Assembly: GCA_977017575.1 (NCBI GenBank)
Contig: CDRNVI010000039.1
Span: 434,001 to 498,000, forward strand
Length of the DNA stretch: 64,000 bases
Reading direction: 5' to 3'
Source of the DNA: Paramoeba atlantica
Taxonomy: Eukaryota; Discosea
Of this stretch, positions 38,909 to 48,621 are shown one piece after another. Position 1 is the first letter of the stretch; every line of letters begins with the position of its first letter. The notes under the pieces were generated by a model. The model was given only the letters and a program-made list of their open reading frames with translations, was not told the origin of the DNA and ran no database searches. A program made the position numbers and the translations under genes.

Positions 38909-39397
38909 AAATGTAGTATAAATGTATCAATCAATTGAATGACTATAACAAACCTATGACAATTAATATCTGTAGCTGTAGATATACATGATGTACATCT
39001 GTACATCATCTGTATGTACAAATTAGGAACACTTTAGAAAAAATTCATTACCCTACCGAACCGATGAAAATGGCCCCTCGAAAGGGGGCATTCGAGTACG
39101 TACCTTAAATGTTGATGCTCTGAAACTTCGACGTGCACTACACTAGTCTTTACGGAAATCTTTTCGTTTATTACAAATCATCCGCATGATGAAGAAGTAC
39201 CGAATCGATGAAATTAGTAAAAGAAATAAGTTGGATAATCCCGTAGTAGAAGTTACTGAAAAGGTGACTATGTATTCCCTTCATATCTTTTTCTTGCTTA
39301 AGATACCACATTGAGCATGCTTCTTAATATAGTCGGATAAGGATAACTACGTGCACCTAACTACTAGTTAGGTTATTTTTTTAGGTATGTTACTAAG
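38909..39397. other. Intergenic with hairpins, no gene
   Basis: Inverted repeats occur at 39075-39091 (GCCCCTCGAAAGGGGGC) and around 38985-39017 (GTACATC/GATGTAC types). They are short and could be 3' end or structural signals. No coding frame is convincing. Confidence 0.45.
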
Positions 39398-39730
39398 TTA
39401 ATTTTTCGATAAGAGCTCAATGTCAAAAACAAGGGCAGCATTGGGAGGAATCTTCCAGGCAGGAAATCCACGACTTCCGTAAGCGTACTCAGAGCTCATA
39501 GTAAGCCTCGCACTTTCGCCCACTTTCATCTGCAGAATGCCTTCGTCCCATCCGCGAATCACTCTGCCCTGGCCAACACAAAAAGAAAAGCTGGTCTGTC
39601 CCGGATCTTTTGTGGACCAAAACTTTTGCATTGTATCCTTGAGGTACCCCGTGCAGTGAACGGTGACCGTGTCTCCTGCCTGTGGAGTAGACCCAGCGCC
39701 TTCCTTCAAAACCTCCCGATCAAGAGACAT
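39398..39730 (-). CDS. FKBP12: FKBP-type peptidyl-prolyl isomerase
   Basis: The 110-residue protein is a single FKBP domain of the FKBP12 kind. The pocket residues are present: HCTGY (Tyr), FSF, VIRGWDEG (Val-Ile and Trp), EYAYGSRG (Tyr) and LVFDIELL (Phe). It catalyses cis-trans isomerisation of Xaa-Pro bonds and is expected to bind FK506 and rapamycin. The 80s-type loop has a three-residue difference (FPAWKIPPN instead of GIPP), seen in many protist FKBPs. No targeting sequence is present, so it is likely cytosolic. Confidence 0.95.
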   Translation of the reverse strand: MSLDREVLKEGAGSTPQAGDTVTVHCTGYLKDTMQKFWSTKDPGQTSFSFCVGQGRVIRGWDEGILQMKVGESARLTMSSEYAYGSRGFPAWKIPPNAALVFDIELLSKN

Positions 39731-40086
39731 TCAAAAAATAAATCTGAAAGAAAGGAATTGATCAATCTTTTTTTCATGGATTCTATATTCGACCTACAAT
39801 GCACAACAGAGGGCTATTTTTTTTAGTTCCCTAAGTCACTCTATGCACCAATTTTCACATTCGCGTTATAAAAGTTTACTCTATGAAACTTCATCAGAAA
39901 ATTCTGGTTAGCAGTGTTTCGTACCTGAAGAAAAACGTTAGAAAAAGAATTCTGACATCTTTGTAAGCTTTTTGCAAATTTGAAAAGAAGTCTCTCATTG
40001 AAAACACTGTAAAAAGTAGACACAGAGTCCACAAACCCACCAACTTCTCCACCCACTACACTTTCCTCTCCACAACCCTCGAGCCC
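39731..40086. other. Intergenic, nothing seen
   Basis: AT-rich sequence that changes to C-rich plus-strand sequence at about 40040 on entering the next gene. No gene is seen. Confidence 0.5.
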
Positions 40087-41463
40087 CTACCACCCCCTTC
40101 CCCCCCGCGCACTCTCATGAAACCCCCCACCCCCACCCCTTCCCCGACCCCCGGACCACGACGACGGGCTCGGCCCCCCTCCCCCACCCCCGCGTCCTCT
40201 CCCCCATCCCCGTCCCCCGTCCCCACCCCATGCGGGGGCCACCGCACCCCCCCGTGGGGCCATTGCCCCTCCCCGAGGCGCCGTACTCGGCCCCGGGGAC
40301 TCCCCTCCCGGGGCGGGGCCCACGCGTCGGCCCCCACGCGCCGGGACCTCCGCGGGCATCACCACCGGGGTGGTCATCTCCGGGGCGACGCCTGTGTCCG
40401 GGGCGCGTACGAACCCCGTCGCGGTGACCTTCTCCGGGAGCGTGGGGGCGCGGGGGCCGGCGCCCGTGCAGGTCTTCTCCGGGTGCTTCCCCCCACACTT
40501 CTCACACGGGTGCAGCAGGTAGCACCGCCCCTCGAGATGCCCCGCGTGGCCACAGAACACGCACTTGTTCTTGTCGGGGTGGAGCTTGAAGCAGCGACTG
40601 CTGAGGTGGCCCTGGCTGCCGCAGTGCTGGCACTTCATCATGGCTTTGTCCTTGTTGAAGCAGTTGGAGGCGTTGTGGCCGGGTTTCCCGCAGTGGGCGC
40701 AGAGGGCGCGTTCCCCGAACACCGTGGTGAGCCAGTCGGGGGAGACTTTGTTGGCTTGGGGGTCGACCTCGGATTTGGTGAGAATCCCGGTGGCGTAGTG
40801 GTCGACGTACTTTTGGGTAAGCTCCAGGACAGGGTCCACCATTTTGGGGTATTTCTCCAGTAGGTATTCCGTCAGGACAAGCATGTGACGGACATCATTC
40901 GCGGCGTAGGCCACGAGGTGATCCGGTAGCGGCCTCTCGTCCCAGACTTTACGCTTTCCTAGCTCGAAGGCGGCCTCCACGGACTTCAGCTCGTCTGAGC
41001 TCGTGAGCCCCGTGACGTGACGCAACACGTAATCCAAGTGGGAGCGTCGATTGGTGCCCTTAGAACCCCATTCCGTAGCCGTGTGAAAAAGTTGAAGATC
41101 AAGAACATTCGCAAGCTGTAGCCCCATTTGTGTCGACAAGGCTTCAACATCCTTTCGACAATCAAACATGTATTTCCGTATACTAGGGTGGCATAACACT
41201 CTTTTCGCGTAGTGCGCAACTCTGTCGGCCCCGAGCGTTAACACATCGACAATATAAACGGTAGGGTCCTCGGCTCCTGCGAGCTGTAATAGGGATATTT
41301 GCCCAAGATGTTTCGCGTGCTTTTCTTGACAAAAAGCTTCAACATCGATAGCAACCCCATTCCCACTCGCAGCGCTACCCTTTAAGAGTTTTGTAACTGC
41401 TTTTAAAGCATCTTCTGTGTCGATAAATTTGTGTGGCCACTTTACGGCTTGTCGAAGCACCAT
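40087..41463 (-). CDS. DEDDy 3'-5' exonuclease with CCHC zinc knuckles and Arg/Gly tail
   Basis: The 458-residue protein starts with an RNase D-type exonuclease domain (about 10-210). Its four acidic residues are visible: AIDVEAF (Asp40, Glu42), CRKDVEAL (Asp105) and AYAANDVRHML (Tyr186, Asp190). Three canonical knuckles follow: CAHCGKPGHNASNC, CQHCGSQGHLSSRC and CVFCGHAGHLEGRC, then a variant CEKCGGKHPEKTC. The last 110 residues are Gly, Arg and Pro rich (RGG-like). The domain resembles EXD1/EXD2-type nucleases, which trim RNA or DNA 3' ends. Knuckles and RGG tail point to an RNA substrate. The 3' part of the gene is very GC-rich. Confidence 0.87.
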   Translation of the reverse strand: MVLRQAVKWPHKFIDTEDALKAVTKLLKGSAASGNGVAIDVEAFCQEKHAKHLGQISLLQLAGAEDPTVYIVDVLTLGADRVAHYAKRVLCHPSIRKYMFDCRKDVEALSTQMGLQLANVLDLQLFHTATEWGSKGTNRRSHLDYVLRHVTGLTSSDELKSVEAAFELGKRKVWDERPLPDHLVAYAANDVRHMLVLTEYLLEKYPKMVDPVLELTQKYVDHYATGILTKSEVDPQANKVSPDWLTTVFGERALCAHCGKPGHNASNCFNKDKAMMKCQHCGSQGHLSSRCFKLHPDKNKCVFCGHAGHLEGRCYLLHPCEKCGGKHPEKTCTGAGPRAPTLPEKVTATGFVRAPDTGVAPEMTTPVVMPAEVPARGGRRVGPAPGGESPGPSTAPRGGAMAPRGGAVAPAWGGDGGRGWGRGRGGGGGGPSPSSWSGGRGRGGGGGFHESARGGRGW

Positions 41464-41683
41464 GTGCGTTGAGTTAGCAGATGCGAATTTACTAAAAGAG
41501 TTTAAGTAATATAGGCAAATTCGAATAGGTATACATGGAAAAGTAATTCGATTAAATTACGCATCAATACATTAACCTATTAGATTCATTGAAGTACATG
41601 TAAAATTTATAGCGAACTTATTTTATACCAATTTATAGCAAAAATGAAGGGACGTGTGAATATCCTCTAATTTCTACGCAGCT

Positions 41684-44062
41684 CTATTTTGGTACCGCAA
41701 CCCGTCTAATAGTCGGACGTCCGTGGGGGCATTCCCAGGGGTTTTGTAGTGAACCTAATCTGCTTACTACGTTACGCATGGTCAAGAAATCCAATGGATC
41801 TCCAATCATAATGCTCTTGCGGCACGCGCGCGAAGCAAGCATATCATAAACCCTAGTAGACAGTAAAATATTTGAGTTCGTGCCTATATCCGTATCTACG
41901 CATGACGATTTAATTTTGGTATTGTTGTTGCTCTCAAGATTTCTCTTTGACTGCGGCAGGAACTCAGTAGAATTGAATTGATGCCGAGATGACTCGGGAG
42001 TATTAAGCAGTTGTGTGATGACATCTTCAACGTCATAAAGAGAGTATGTTATTCCGATGGTTGTCGGTACACATAGAACCTGACAAGCAGATGAAACAAC
42101 ATAATCATCTGCTTCAACGCATTCAACATCTTTCCAATGTAGTTCAATACCATGGTTTTCTAACTGGCGCAATATTTCTCGAATTTCTATGTGACGAGGG
42201 GAAAGTGCACTGCTGAGCTCGTAGGGAACAAGAAGTCGCTGCTTTCGAACCTGCCGTTTCGCGTCCAAAACGAGAGATTCATAATTGTGTTTCTCATCTG
42301 CAGCATGCTGATCGATTATAAAAAGTTGTCCATCTAGTGACGTAAGAATGAACCCAAGGTTGAATTGCCCAAGAACGAACATCCGCAAAAAGTCAGTGCG
42401 GTCGAGTAAGCGAGGCGCATCTTGACCGACAACATTTTCTGGTGTCACTGACCAGTTTCGTGGCATCACGCGTCTGTCATTTGAGTCGGCAAAGAGTATA
42501 CATTCTGCTGTACTAACCGTCCACGAATACTTTTCCAAAGGAGCACTGTTCTCATCTCCAGACAAATTTGAATCTGAGCTCGATTGCGAAAAATCAAGAC
42601 GGATTTCTGGGTCTACAATATTTGCTTCTTCCTGTTCGTGGTCCACAATTTTCGTTGATATGTCAATAATATTGACGGGTGACGTAACCGTATTTTGATT
42701 GTCCATAGTCCGATCTTGATTGTAGTTAGATGTGTTTGATTTTTCCCATACAGTGGGTGTATATTCTAGCGGTCCTGGAGTAAATAAAGGCGTAACATCT
42801 AATTCATTCTTCTTCCCAGTCCTATCATTCGAAGACGATGAGTTTCGAGTACGATAAGCAAGACTGCTGTTTACCTTCTTCTGTATTGGAGTCGTGATTT
42901 CTTGACCAACCGCTGAGACTGTCGGCGTGCACATAGAATATTGGCGCTTTTCAGTACTTCGTTGTTCCTGAAAATGAGCTGCAGCATGTCGGTGCAGCAA
43001 GTCAGCAAGGACTGGCTCATCGTGTAGAATGACCGTTCGCTTATCAGGGGTTACATTATAATCAACAGATCTTCCTGAATCTTCCATGTTCATGTTCAAT
43101 ATGTAGGCAACCGATAGCGTTTGTGATTTTCGAGCTAAGGTCGATGCAGTCGGATCTATACGAGACGCCAACAACGCTTTGTGGATCTGTGGGATGTCAA
43201 CGGGGCGTCCATTGACGAAAAGATAGTGTAGAGCTGAGGACGCTGAGGCAACAAGCCCTAAAGCCCCTTGAACGGTAATACATGTTGGCACCTTCGACAT
43301 TTCTTCGCTGTCCAAGCCAGAATCCTGCTCGAAACTCCACGACACGGTGGTAAGAGAACGTGCGATTTTGGACCCAAAAACGCTAGCGATACCTTGTATA
43401 ACGGGTTGACCTAATTGTGAGGAACCAACAACGGCGTTGTTGTGCAAAAGACGAACTCGACAGCCAGGTTGTGAAGTGATATGGTCTTTTAAAAGGCATA
43501 AAAAACAATATTGACGCCATTTGTGTAGTGCGGTGGAAAACTCCCGCTTACAGGATGTCACGAAATGTTTGCGCCGAACCGGAAGTGCATCGAACAAGCC
43601 TGAAAGGGTTACATTAGTTCCGGAAGTGTGGGTGATGTTTTGTGAAACTTTCGTGCTTGAGAGCTTTCCATTAGCATACATGCAGGTTCGTTCGATCCCC
43701 TCTTTCTTACTTGTTACCTCCACCTCTTTACACAGTGCGCATAGTGACGCCAAGGCTTCCCCACGAAAACCGAAAGACCTTACGGTTTCACACTCTTCGA
43801 AAGTACTAAGTTTTGAAGTTTGGTACAACGTTGCAAGTCCCTCTAATTCACTGACATCCATACCGCTGCCATTGTCTATTACAACAATATTTCCCGTCCC
43901 AAATTCTTCCACTAAAACATCGACAAAGAGTGCTCCGGCGTCAATACTATTTTCTATTAGCTCTTTTACCGCAGAGAAAAGATCAGGTATTACCTGAGAA
44001 CAGCGTATTAAGCTGGAAGAGGCATGTGAAAGTCGAGCAATGGAACGGCTCATTGACTCCAC
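41684..44062 (-). CDS. PMS1: DNA mismatch repair protein PMS1 (MutL-alpha subunit, PMS2 type)
   Basis: The 792-residue protein has the GHKL ATPase at the N-terminus (ELIENSIDAGA, DNGSGM, FGFRGEAL, and GLFDALPVRRK), a disordered linker (about 370-540) and the MutL dimerisation and endonuclease region. The endonuclease metal motif is DQHAADEKHNYE near residues 584-595, and ACRKSIMIGD and CPHGRP complete the site. With MLH1 it forms the heterodimer that nicks the new strand in mismatch repair. All nuclease motifs are intact, so it is of the PMS2/yeast Pms1 kind and not PMS1-like without nuclease. Confidence 0.96.
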   Translation of the reverse strand: MESMSRSIARLSHASSSLIRCSQVIPDLFSAVKELIENSIDAGALFVDVLVEEFGTGNIVVIDNGSGMDVSELEGLATLYQTSKLSTFEECETVRSFGFRGEALASLCALCKEVEVTSKKEGIERTCMYANGKLSSTKVSQNITHTSGTNVTLSGLFDALPVRRKHFVTSCKREFSTALHKWRQYCFLCLLKDHITSQPGCRVRLLHNNAVVGSSQLGQPVIQGIASVFGSKIARSLTTVSWSFEQDSGLDSEEMSKVPTCITVQGALGLVASASSALHYLFVNGRPVDIPQIHKALLASRIDPTASTLARKSQTLSVAYILNMNMEDSGRSVDYNVTPDKRTVILHDEPVLADLLHRHAAAHFQEQRSTEKRQYSMCTPTVSAVGQEITTPIQKKVNSSLAYRTRNSSSSNDRTGKKNELDVTPLFTPGPLEYTPTVWEKSNTSNYNQDRTMDNQNTVTSPVNIIDISTKIVDHEQEEANIVDPEIRLDFSQSSSDSNLSGDENSAPLEKYSWTVSTAECILFADSNDRRVMPRNWSVTPENVVGQDAPRLLDRTDFLRMFVLGQFNLGFILTSLDGQLFIIDQHAADEKHNYESLVLDAKRQVRKQRLLVPYELSSALSPRHIEIREILRQLENHGIELHWKDVECVEADDYVVSSACQVLCVPTTIGITYSLYDVEDVITQLLNTPESSRHQFNSTEFLPQSKRNLESNNNTKIKSSCVDTDIGTNSNILLSTRVYDMLASRACRKSIMIGDPLDFLTMRNVVSRLGSLQNPWECPHGRPTIRRVAVPK

Positions 44063-44360
44063 TTCGCAACTGGATATCTCGATTCCGTGCCAGTAAAGAA
44101 ATTTTTGCTACTGAACCAGGCCATTTAGTATACAAACTAAAACTTTTCAGGGTTCAATACTGAATCAATTTAGTAAATTGATTTAGTAAATTGAATTTAC
44201 TCAAAAATAGAGTACTCCGCAAGTTACTGCCAAACTTCTACACTAAAAATGTGTAATATTTTTGTCACAAACAATGGAATACTGACATACGTTTTGCCTG
44301 CTACATTACACTACGTTTTCCGAAAGCGTGATGACCTAGTGATGCAGAAATAAGCAACCT

Positions 44361-44735
44361 TCAATCTCGTTGCATTTCTTTCCTATCCCACACGTGCCTA
44401 CAATTCACGCACACGCAAATAAGACCCATATTCTCTGGGTCTAAGCGATATGGATTCATAAAAAGAACGACCCCCTTCGTAGTTTGACACGAGGGGCAGA
44501 GAATTGTGTGTACTCTTTGCAGCGTGGCATCATCGGCGTGAGCTGCAAGATCCTGTACGGAGGCCCCAAGTTTAGATACACCGCCCTTTAGGTCATGTAT
44601 TTCGACAAGTGAGTCGACTCCGTACACTTTCTGCCGGCATTCTGCACGGCGACATTCATATTCCAAACGTCTGTTGACTACATCCTCCGTAGGGTATAGC
44701 AAATTGTGACAGGCAGGGCAGAACTGGATAGGCAT
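44361..44735 (-). CDS. RPB9: RNA polymerase II subunit RPB9
   Basis: The 124-residue protein has the two zinc ribbons of RPB9. The first uses CPAC and CRRAEC, the second CPSC and CVNCRHVW. Between them is the linker with DLKGGVSKLG. RPB9 contributes to start-site choice, fidelity and transcript cleavage. In the second ribbon the tip usually has a TRSADE motif; here the tip reads QTTKGVVLFMNPYRLDPENMG, so it lacks the canonical residues. The start codon and length agree with the family. Confidence 0.93.
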   Translation of the reverse strand: MPIQFCPACHNLLYPTEDVVNRRLEYECRRAECRQKVYGVDSLVEIHDLKGGVSKLGASVQDLAAHADDATLQRVHTILCPSCQTTKGVVLFMNPYRLDPENMGLICVCVNCRHVWDRKEMQRD

Positions 44736-45035
44736 AGATGCTAAAAAATAGAGAAAAAGGTAGATTCGTGAGTTTCGAAGTATACATGTACTTTGATATA
44801 AGGTTTACAATCTGAAGTTGTAGCAACGGTAGAGGTTCACGAAGCACGACAGGTATAATGTTCAATGCTTGGGTTTCAATATACATATTGATATTAGCCA
44901 TGAGCCGGGTAACCTATCGTACCTCCAGGGTGTGTGATGTAATCATTTCTTTCATTCAACTTTAATAATACAAGTTAAAAGTTACAAAGATCATGTATTG
45001 TATTCATCGAGTGCGGAGCTGCGCATCCAAGCTCG

Positions 45036-45650
45036 TCAATCTGCCCTTGTTTTGAGGATTCTTGTCACGATTTTCTGAGGCGTCACGATAAACACTTTTG
45101 CACCCCAACCACTGATACAATCGCGATCTAGAGCGGACAGCAAAGACTGTGAGATGACTTCGAAGAGCTCTTCGGGCCCAAGGCCAGGACGCCACAGTGT
45201 CTCACATATTCCCATCAGAGAGTCCTCGCAAGTTCCGGTGCACACAAAGTCCTTCGGGGTGCTCTTTGCCCCAATCAGATCGGTAGAGGCAAGCATAACG
45301 CTGTTGTCCGGATTGAACCCCGCAATCACTGGCTCAACAAACCAAGGCCCAAATCGTCGCTCATAAAACATGTTGGACAACATCGACGTAAACGAGCTGG
45401 GGGTAATATTTCGCTCCTCTCTGAGTTTGTACATGTTGCATCGATATGTGAGCTTTTCGAGCACAGTGGTACGATCTGTGGCTAGTCCACTGAGCGCTAG
45501 AAACAGCCGATCGTGCACGCAGTGAACTTTATCACACTCGTTTGAAATGTTTTTCCCCTGAGACACGAGGCCGAGATCGGAGGCAATTGCAAAACATTGG
45601 TCGCCCGCCATGGCAACACAGCACCCGCCGTTGTATTGCATAATAGACAT
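45036..45650 (-). CDS. PSMB3: Proteasome beta3 subunit
   Basis: The 204-residue protein matches beta3 end to end: MSIMQYNGGCCVAMAG at the start, LSGLATDRTTV, YERRFGPWFVEPVIAG and DRDCISGWGAKVFIV. Beta3 lies in the inner rings of the 20S core. It has no N-terminal Thr and is not catalytic, as is normal for beta3. It begins without a propeptide, also normal for this subunit. Neighbours are RPB9 downstream and the RlmI-like gene upstream. Confidence 0.97.
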   Translation of the reverse strand: MSIMQYNGGCCVAMAGDQCFAIASDLGLVSQGKNISNECDKVHCVHDRLFLALSGLATDRTTVLEKLTYRCNMYKLREERNITPSSFTSMLSNMFYERRFGPWFVEPVIAGFNPDNSVMLASTDLIGAKSTPKDFVCTGTCEDSLMGICETLWRPGLGPEELFEVISQSLLSALDRDCISGWGAKVFIVTPQKIVTRILKTRAD

Positions 45651-45779
45651 TGTGAATGCTTCCTAGAAAATATGAAAGTGGAAAGTACGAAGCTTGTTTA
45701 TTTTTATCGAAAAGGTTAACAAAACTTATTTTTTAAATACGGTAGAAAAATTAGGAACAGTCAAACAAAATTTATGCAA

Positions 45780-45878
45780 CTACATATGAACTGACTCGTA
45801 AACAGACTTAGATGAAAGAATCTTTCGAATCATATGAAATATTTCAAGATTGTGTGTAGTTAAACCTTCCACTAACAT
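45780..45878 (-). CDS. Possible micro-ORF or terminal exon, 32 codons
   Basis: The minus strand reads MLVEGLTTHNLEIFHMIRKI from 45878, continuing to a stop at 45780. The same frame is open upstream for 14 more codons to a site reading CCTACAGTTGTAG, which looks like a pyrimidine-AG splice acceptor (AG at 45921-45922 or 45927-45928). Composition is more protein-like than expected from its length. It may be a tiny trans-spliced gene or a chance frame. Confidence 0.25.
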   Translation of the reverse strand: MLVEGLTTHNLEIFHMIRKILSSKSVYESVHM

Positions 45879-46010
45879 CTCAACTGGTGCAGTACTGATC
45901 AAGCCGGATAATTCAGATGCCTACAACTGTAGGTCAAAGAGCGAAAATTAAAATTACTTTATAGATCAACATGCGATAATTTCCGATGAAAGCAATCTAT
46001 AGATTTTCCC
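45879..46010. other. Spacer upstream of the micro-ORF
   Basis: Short AT-rich sequence with the acceptor-like CTACAG. No other feature is seen. Confidence 0.4.
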
Positions 46011-47552
46011 TCAATGAACTCTGTACACAAGTCCAACTTGGCAATAGGGCTGTAAACCGGGAGACTCTAGAAAGTCAGTTTGGGGAAAATCTGGGCCACT
46101 GGAAAGTGTTTTCAAAAGACTCAACGATCTTTGCTCGCGGATCGAAGCCTGGTGAACCAAAGAACCAATTGTGACTGATTGAGAAATGCTGGACTTTTTT
46201 GAGGCTTCGAGCCGGAGTGGAGTTTGAGGGTGTGATATTACCATGTATCCATCTGTAGTCGCACAACGAATAGCGTTCGCCATAATACGTACCAGACGTT
46301 CCTTAAGATTTGTCTGGGTAGAGGTGCGGTCAGGTGTTCCTTTCTTTTCCTCTTGTTCTACAGGAGATTTGTCTTCTCCATCCTTCTTTTCCAGTTTTAA
46401 GCGCGACCCCACCTTTGCATTCCAAAACGCCATGGGAATATTAACACAAACTGCATGGAAGCTTCGACTTTCGGCGTCCAGTAAATAGGTCTCTACATTT
46501 TCACAATCGCTTGGAGCATCCAAAGTAGCTGTATGTGTGATTCCTTGAGTGATGTTCTGCAAAAGAGAGTGGGCTTTCGGCCTGTCATCAAGATAAAGAA
46601 CATATTTTGCACCGCCGTATAACGCTACCGCGGTACTATACCCCGCACCGCCAAAGATATCAAGCACGTTGGTTTGCTCGGATAAAAGTTGGAGCGTACC
46701 GCGGCAGCCCCTGTGGCGATTACTCAATATATATTCAGGCGTTTCCATATCCCCTAAGTTCTCCAATTGAAACGCGACCCCATTTTCCACACAACTGCAC
46801 GGGACCCGTTCATTTCCCATAAATGTGTGTCGTCGGGAGCGAAGATGCGACATCCAGAATTGATCCACACCGAGTGGGGTAAGGAAGGTGTACAGCGCAT
46901 GCAGGGCCCCATGCAACGGGCCATCCCCGAGCAACCGAACCCGACAGGTGTTCCCGTAGAGATCTGCGGAGAGTCCAGGGATTTCATCCTCGGTGCCATG
47001 CATGACTCGAGCGCAGTTATTCGAGGCATACAGACAGCCGAGATCTTGACGATGGCGATAGGCACTGCGTACTTTGTGCATCCAGTAATCAGCATCGATG
47101 CGGGGAATGGGTTGACTGGGGTTACGAAAACATTCGAAGACCTCCAGCATCGCGGTGTGGGTTTCGAGAAAGGCCAGTGCTACGGTCGGGCCGTTAGCTC
47201 GCACCACATGAGGGGCAACCACCTCGACCGGTGTCCCGGGTGGGAGATCTGCGGTAAGGTAATCCCAATTGCGAGCTTCGATGAAACTTTTGGGAATTCT
47301 CCGTTTTCGGTGGGTAAGTTGCGAAAAGAAAGTTTTATGTGGTGAGCCCTTATTGGGAGAAAAATGTGCGGGATCTAGAAATGCTTTCGGTAATTTGTTG
47401 GCGACAACAGAAGGATAAATGCTAGAGGTGTAGAGCGGCTCAGTGGGAAGTATTTTAAGCTCTTTTGCGACCGAATGTCGTATGCATGAACGTAGAAAAC
47501 CCATATAACAACTCAAACTATAAATGCTGCATTCGACTTCACTAAGGATCAA
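46011..47552 (-). CDS. RlmI/RlmK-like class I SAM-dependent RNA methyltransferase, probably mitochondrial
   Basis: The 513-residue protein has two recognisable parts. The middle (about 175-225) reads NCARVMHGTEDEIPGLSADLYGN, the linking motif of the RlmI family (RVVHGExDxLPGLxVDRYG). After it comes the Rossmann methyltransferase fold with VLDIFGGAGYSTAVALYGGAKYVLYLDDRPKA (motif I and the acidic ribose-binding residue) and VCVNIPMAFW at motif IV, where the usual DPP is NIP. RlmI methylates a cytosine in 23S rRNA. The altered motif IV suggests weak or lost activity, or a structural assembly role. A second Met (MGFLRSCIRH, 47504) fits a mitochondrial leader. Confidence 0.78.
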   Translation of the reverse strand: MILSEVECSIYSLSCYMGFLRSCIRHSVAKELKILPTEPLYTSSIYPSVVANKLPKAFLDPAHFSPNKGSPHKTFFSQLTHRKRRIPKSFIEARNWDYLTADLPPGTPVEVVAPHVVRANGPTVALAFLETHTAMLEVFECFRNPSQPIPRIDADYWMHKVRSAYRHRQDLGCLYASNNCARVMHGTEDEIPGLSADLYGNTCRVRLLGDGPLHGALHALYTFLTPLGVDQFWMSHLRSRRHTFMGNERVPCSCVENGVAFQLENLGDMETPEYILSNRHRGCRGTLQLLSEQTNVLDIFGGAGYSTAVALYGGAKYVLYLDDRPKAHSLLQNITQGITHTATLDAPSDCENVETYLLDAESRSFHAVCVNIPMAFWNAKVGSRLKLEKKDGEDKSPVEQEEKKGTPDRTSTQTNLKERLVRIMANAIRCATTDGYMVISHPQTPLRLEASKKSSISQSVTIGSLVHQASIREQRSLSLLKTLSSGPDFPQTDFLESPGLQPYCQVGLVYRVH

Positions 47553-47697
47553 ATCTAGATTTCATAATTTTTCAGAAAATACCTTCAAAATGTAAAGTGC
47601 ATGAGTGCAAAAAAACTACGTGCATCAGAAGGAATTGATTGAAATACAGCTAAATGTTTTCAATCAGCTCCGTACTAAAACGGTCTGGCAAAGGGGT

Positions 47698-48138
47698 CTA
47701 TATCGTTCGTTCAGAAGGGTAAAAGATTTTGGTAGCGCACGCAAAGTTCCGTAACTTTTCAGGTATCAAACCTTTGAAGGTTTGCTGATATAGTGAGGAC
47801 TGATGTAAAGGCTCAATAATGCTGTTTGTGTTGACAGGTTTTGTAATTGGCCTAAGGACCGGTGCTTCAGTCTGAGGAAGTTGATGCCCAGTGTCAGTAC
47901 CCATGTTGTCGTGCACACGATTTTCTGATGTGTCTTTCGAATGTTTAGGGGCCTCGGGCGGAGCGGTATTCCTAGAAGAATGTAGTAGCATGCCGCCGTC
48001 CTCATACTCTGATATGGATTCTAGCGAGTTTTCATCGCGCGGTTGAGTTTCCTCCTGTGAACTTGGAGGTGTTGGTCCCACATCCTGAGACATCATATGC
48101 GCTGTTGTTGTGACAGTCTTATCACTCTGTACATACAT
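47698..48138 (-). CDS. Small disordered protein, unknown
   Basis: The 146-residue frame is rich in Ser, Thr, Pro and acidic residues through most of its length and ends in a more ordered piece (FKGLIPEKLRNFACATKIFYP). No family, signal peptide or membrane segment is seen. It lies in the run of minus-strand genes with normal spacing, which is the main reason to keep it. It may be a kinetoplastid-specific small protein. Confidence 0.4.
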   Translation of the reverse strand: MYVQSDKTVTTTAHMMSQDVGPTPPSSQEETQPRDENSLESISEYEDGGMLLHSSRNTAPPEAPKHSKDTSENRVHDNMGTDTGHQLPQTEAPVLRPITKPVNTNSIIEPLHQSSLYQQTFKGLIPEKLRNFACATKIFYPSERTI

Positions 48139-48621
48139 GACGTTCTAAAGAAGAAAGATCAGCGTAGACCGTGATGTAGCAAAATTCAGATCAAAGGAAT
48201 AAGTCCTGCAATAACCTTACAAACATAAAACGAACAATACACAGTTTATTTTCCATCTACTGACAAACTACACTAGTTATACAAGCTATCGGAGCACAGA
48301 ACGTAAAAAATCACAAATCCAATAGAGAAGTCGGGAGAACCTTGCAGAATACGTATGAACTACAAGATTATTAGGAAAATTAAAACTTTGAAACCGAAAA
48401 ATGGAAAGGGATTTAAGATCGTACTAGCAACTTGAACTGAACCTATCCTCTAATTCAAGTGAAGCATGTATCTGAACAGTGAAGGACGTGCATCAGAAAA
48501 AGGCAATTCGCTTTTTACTCTTGCATCCACTGATGGATATCATTTGGTCTACTTGTTCTCGCCCTTCATTCATACCACGATATTGTACGATAATCGAACA
48601 ACGATTTACACCATTTCGGTT
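48139..48621. other. Intergenic, nothing seen
   Basis: AT-rich spacer upstream of the disordered protein. No gene or repeat is visible. Confidence 0.5.

Noticed and set aside
39062-39126. C/D snoRNA-like boxes (CGATGAA ... CTGA) on the plus strand
   Set aside because: The match is short, lies on the strand opposite the transcribed one, and no terminal stem or guide target was found.
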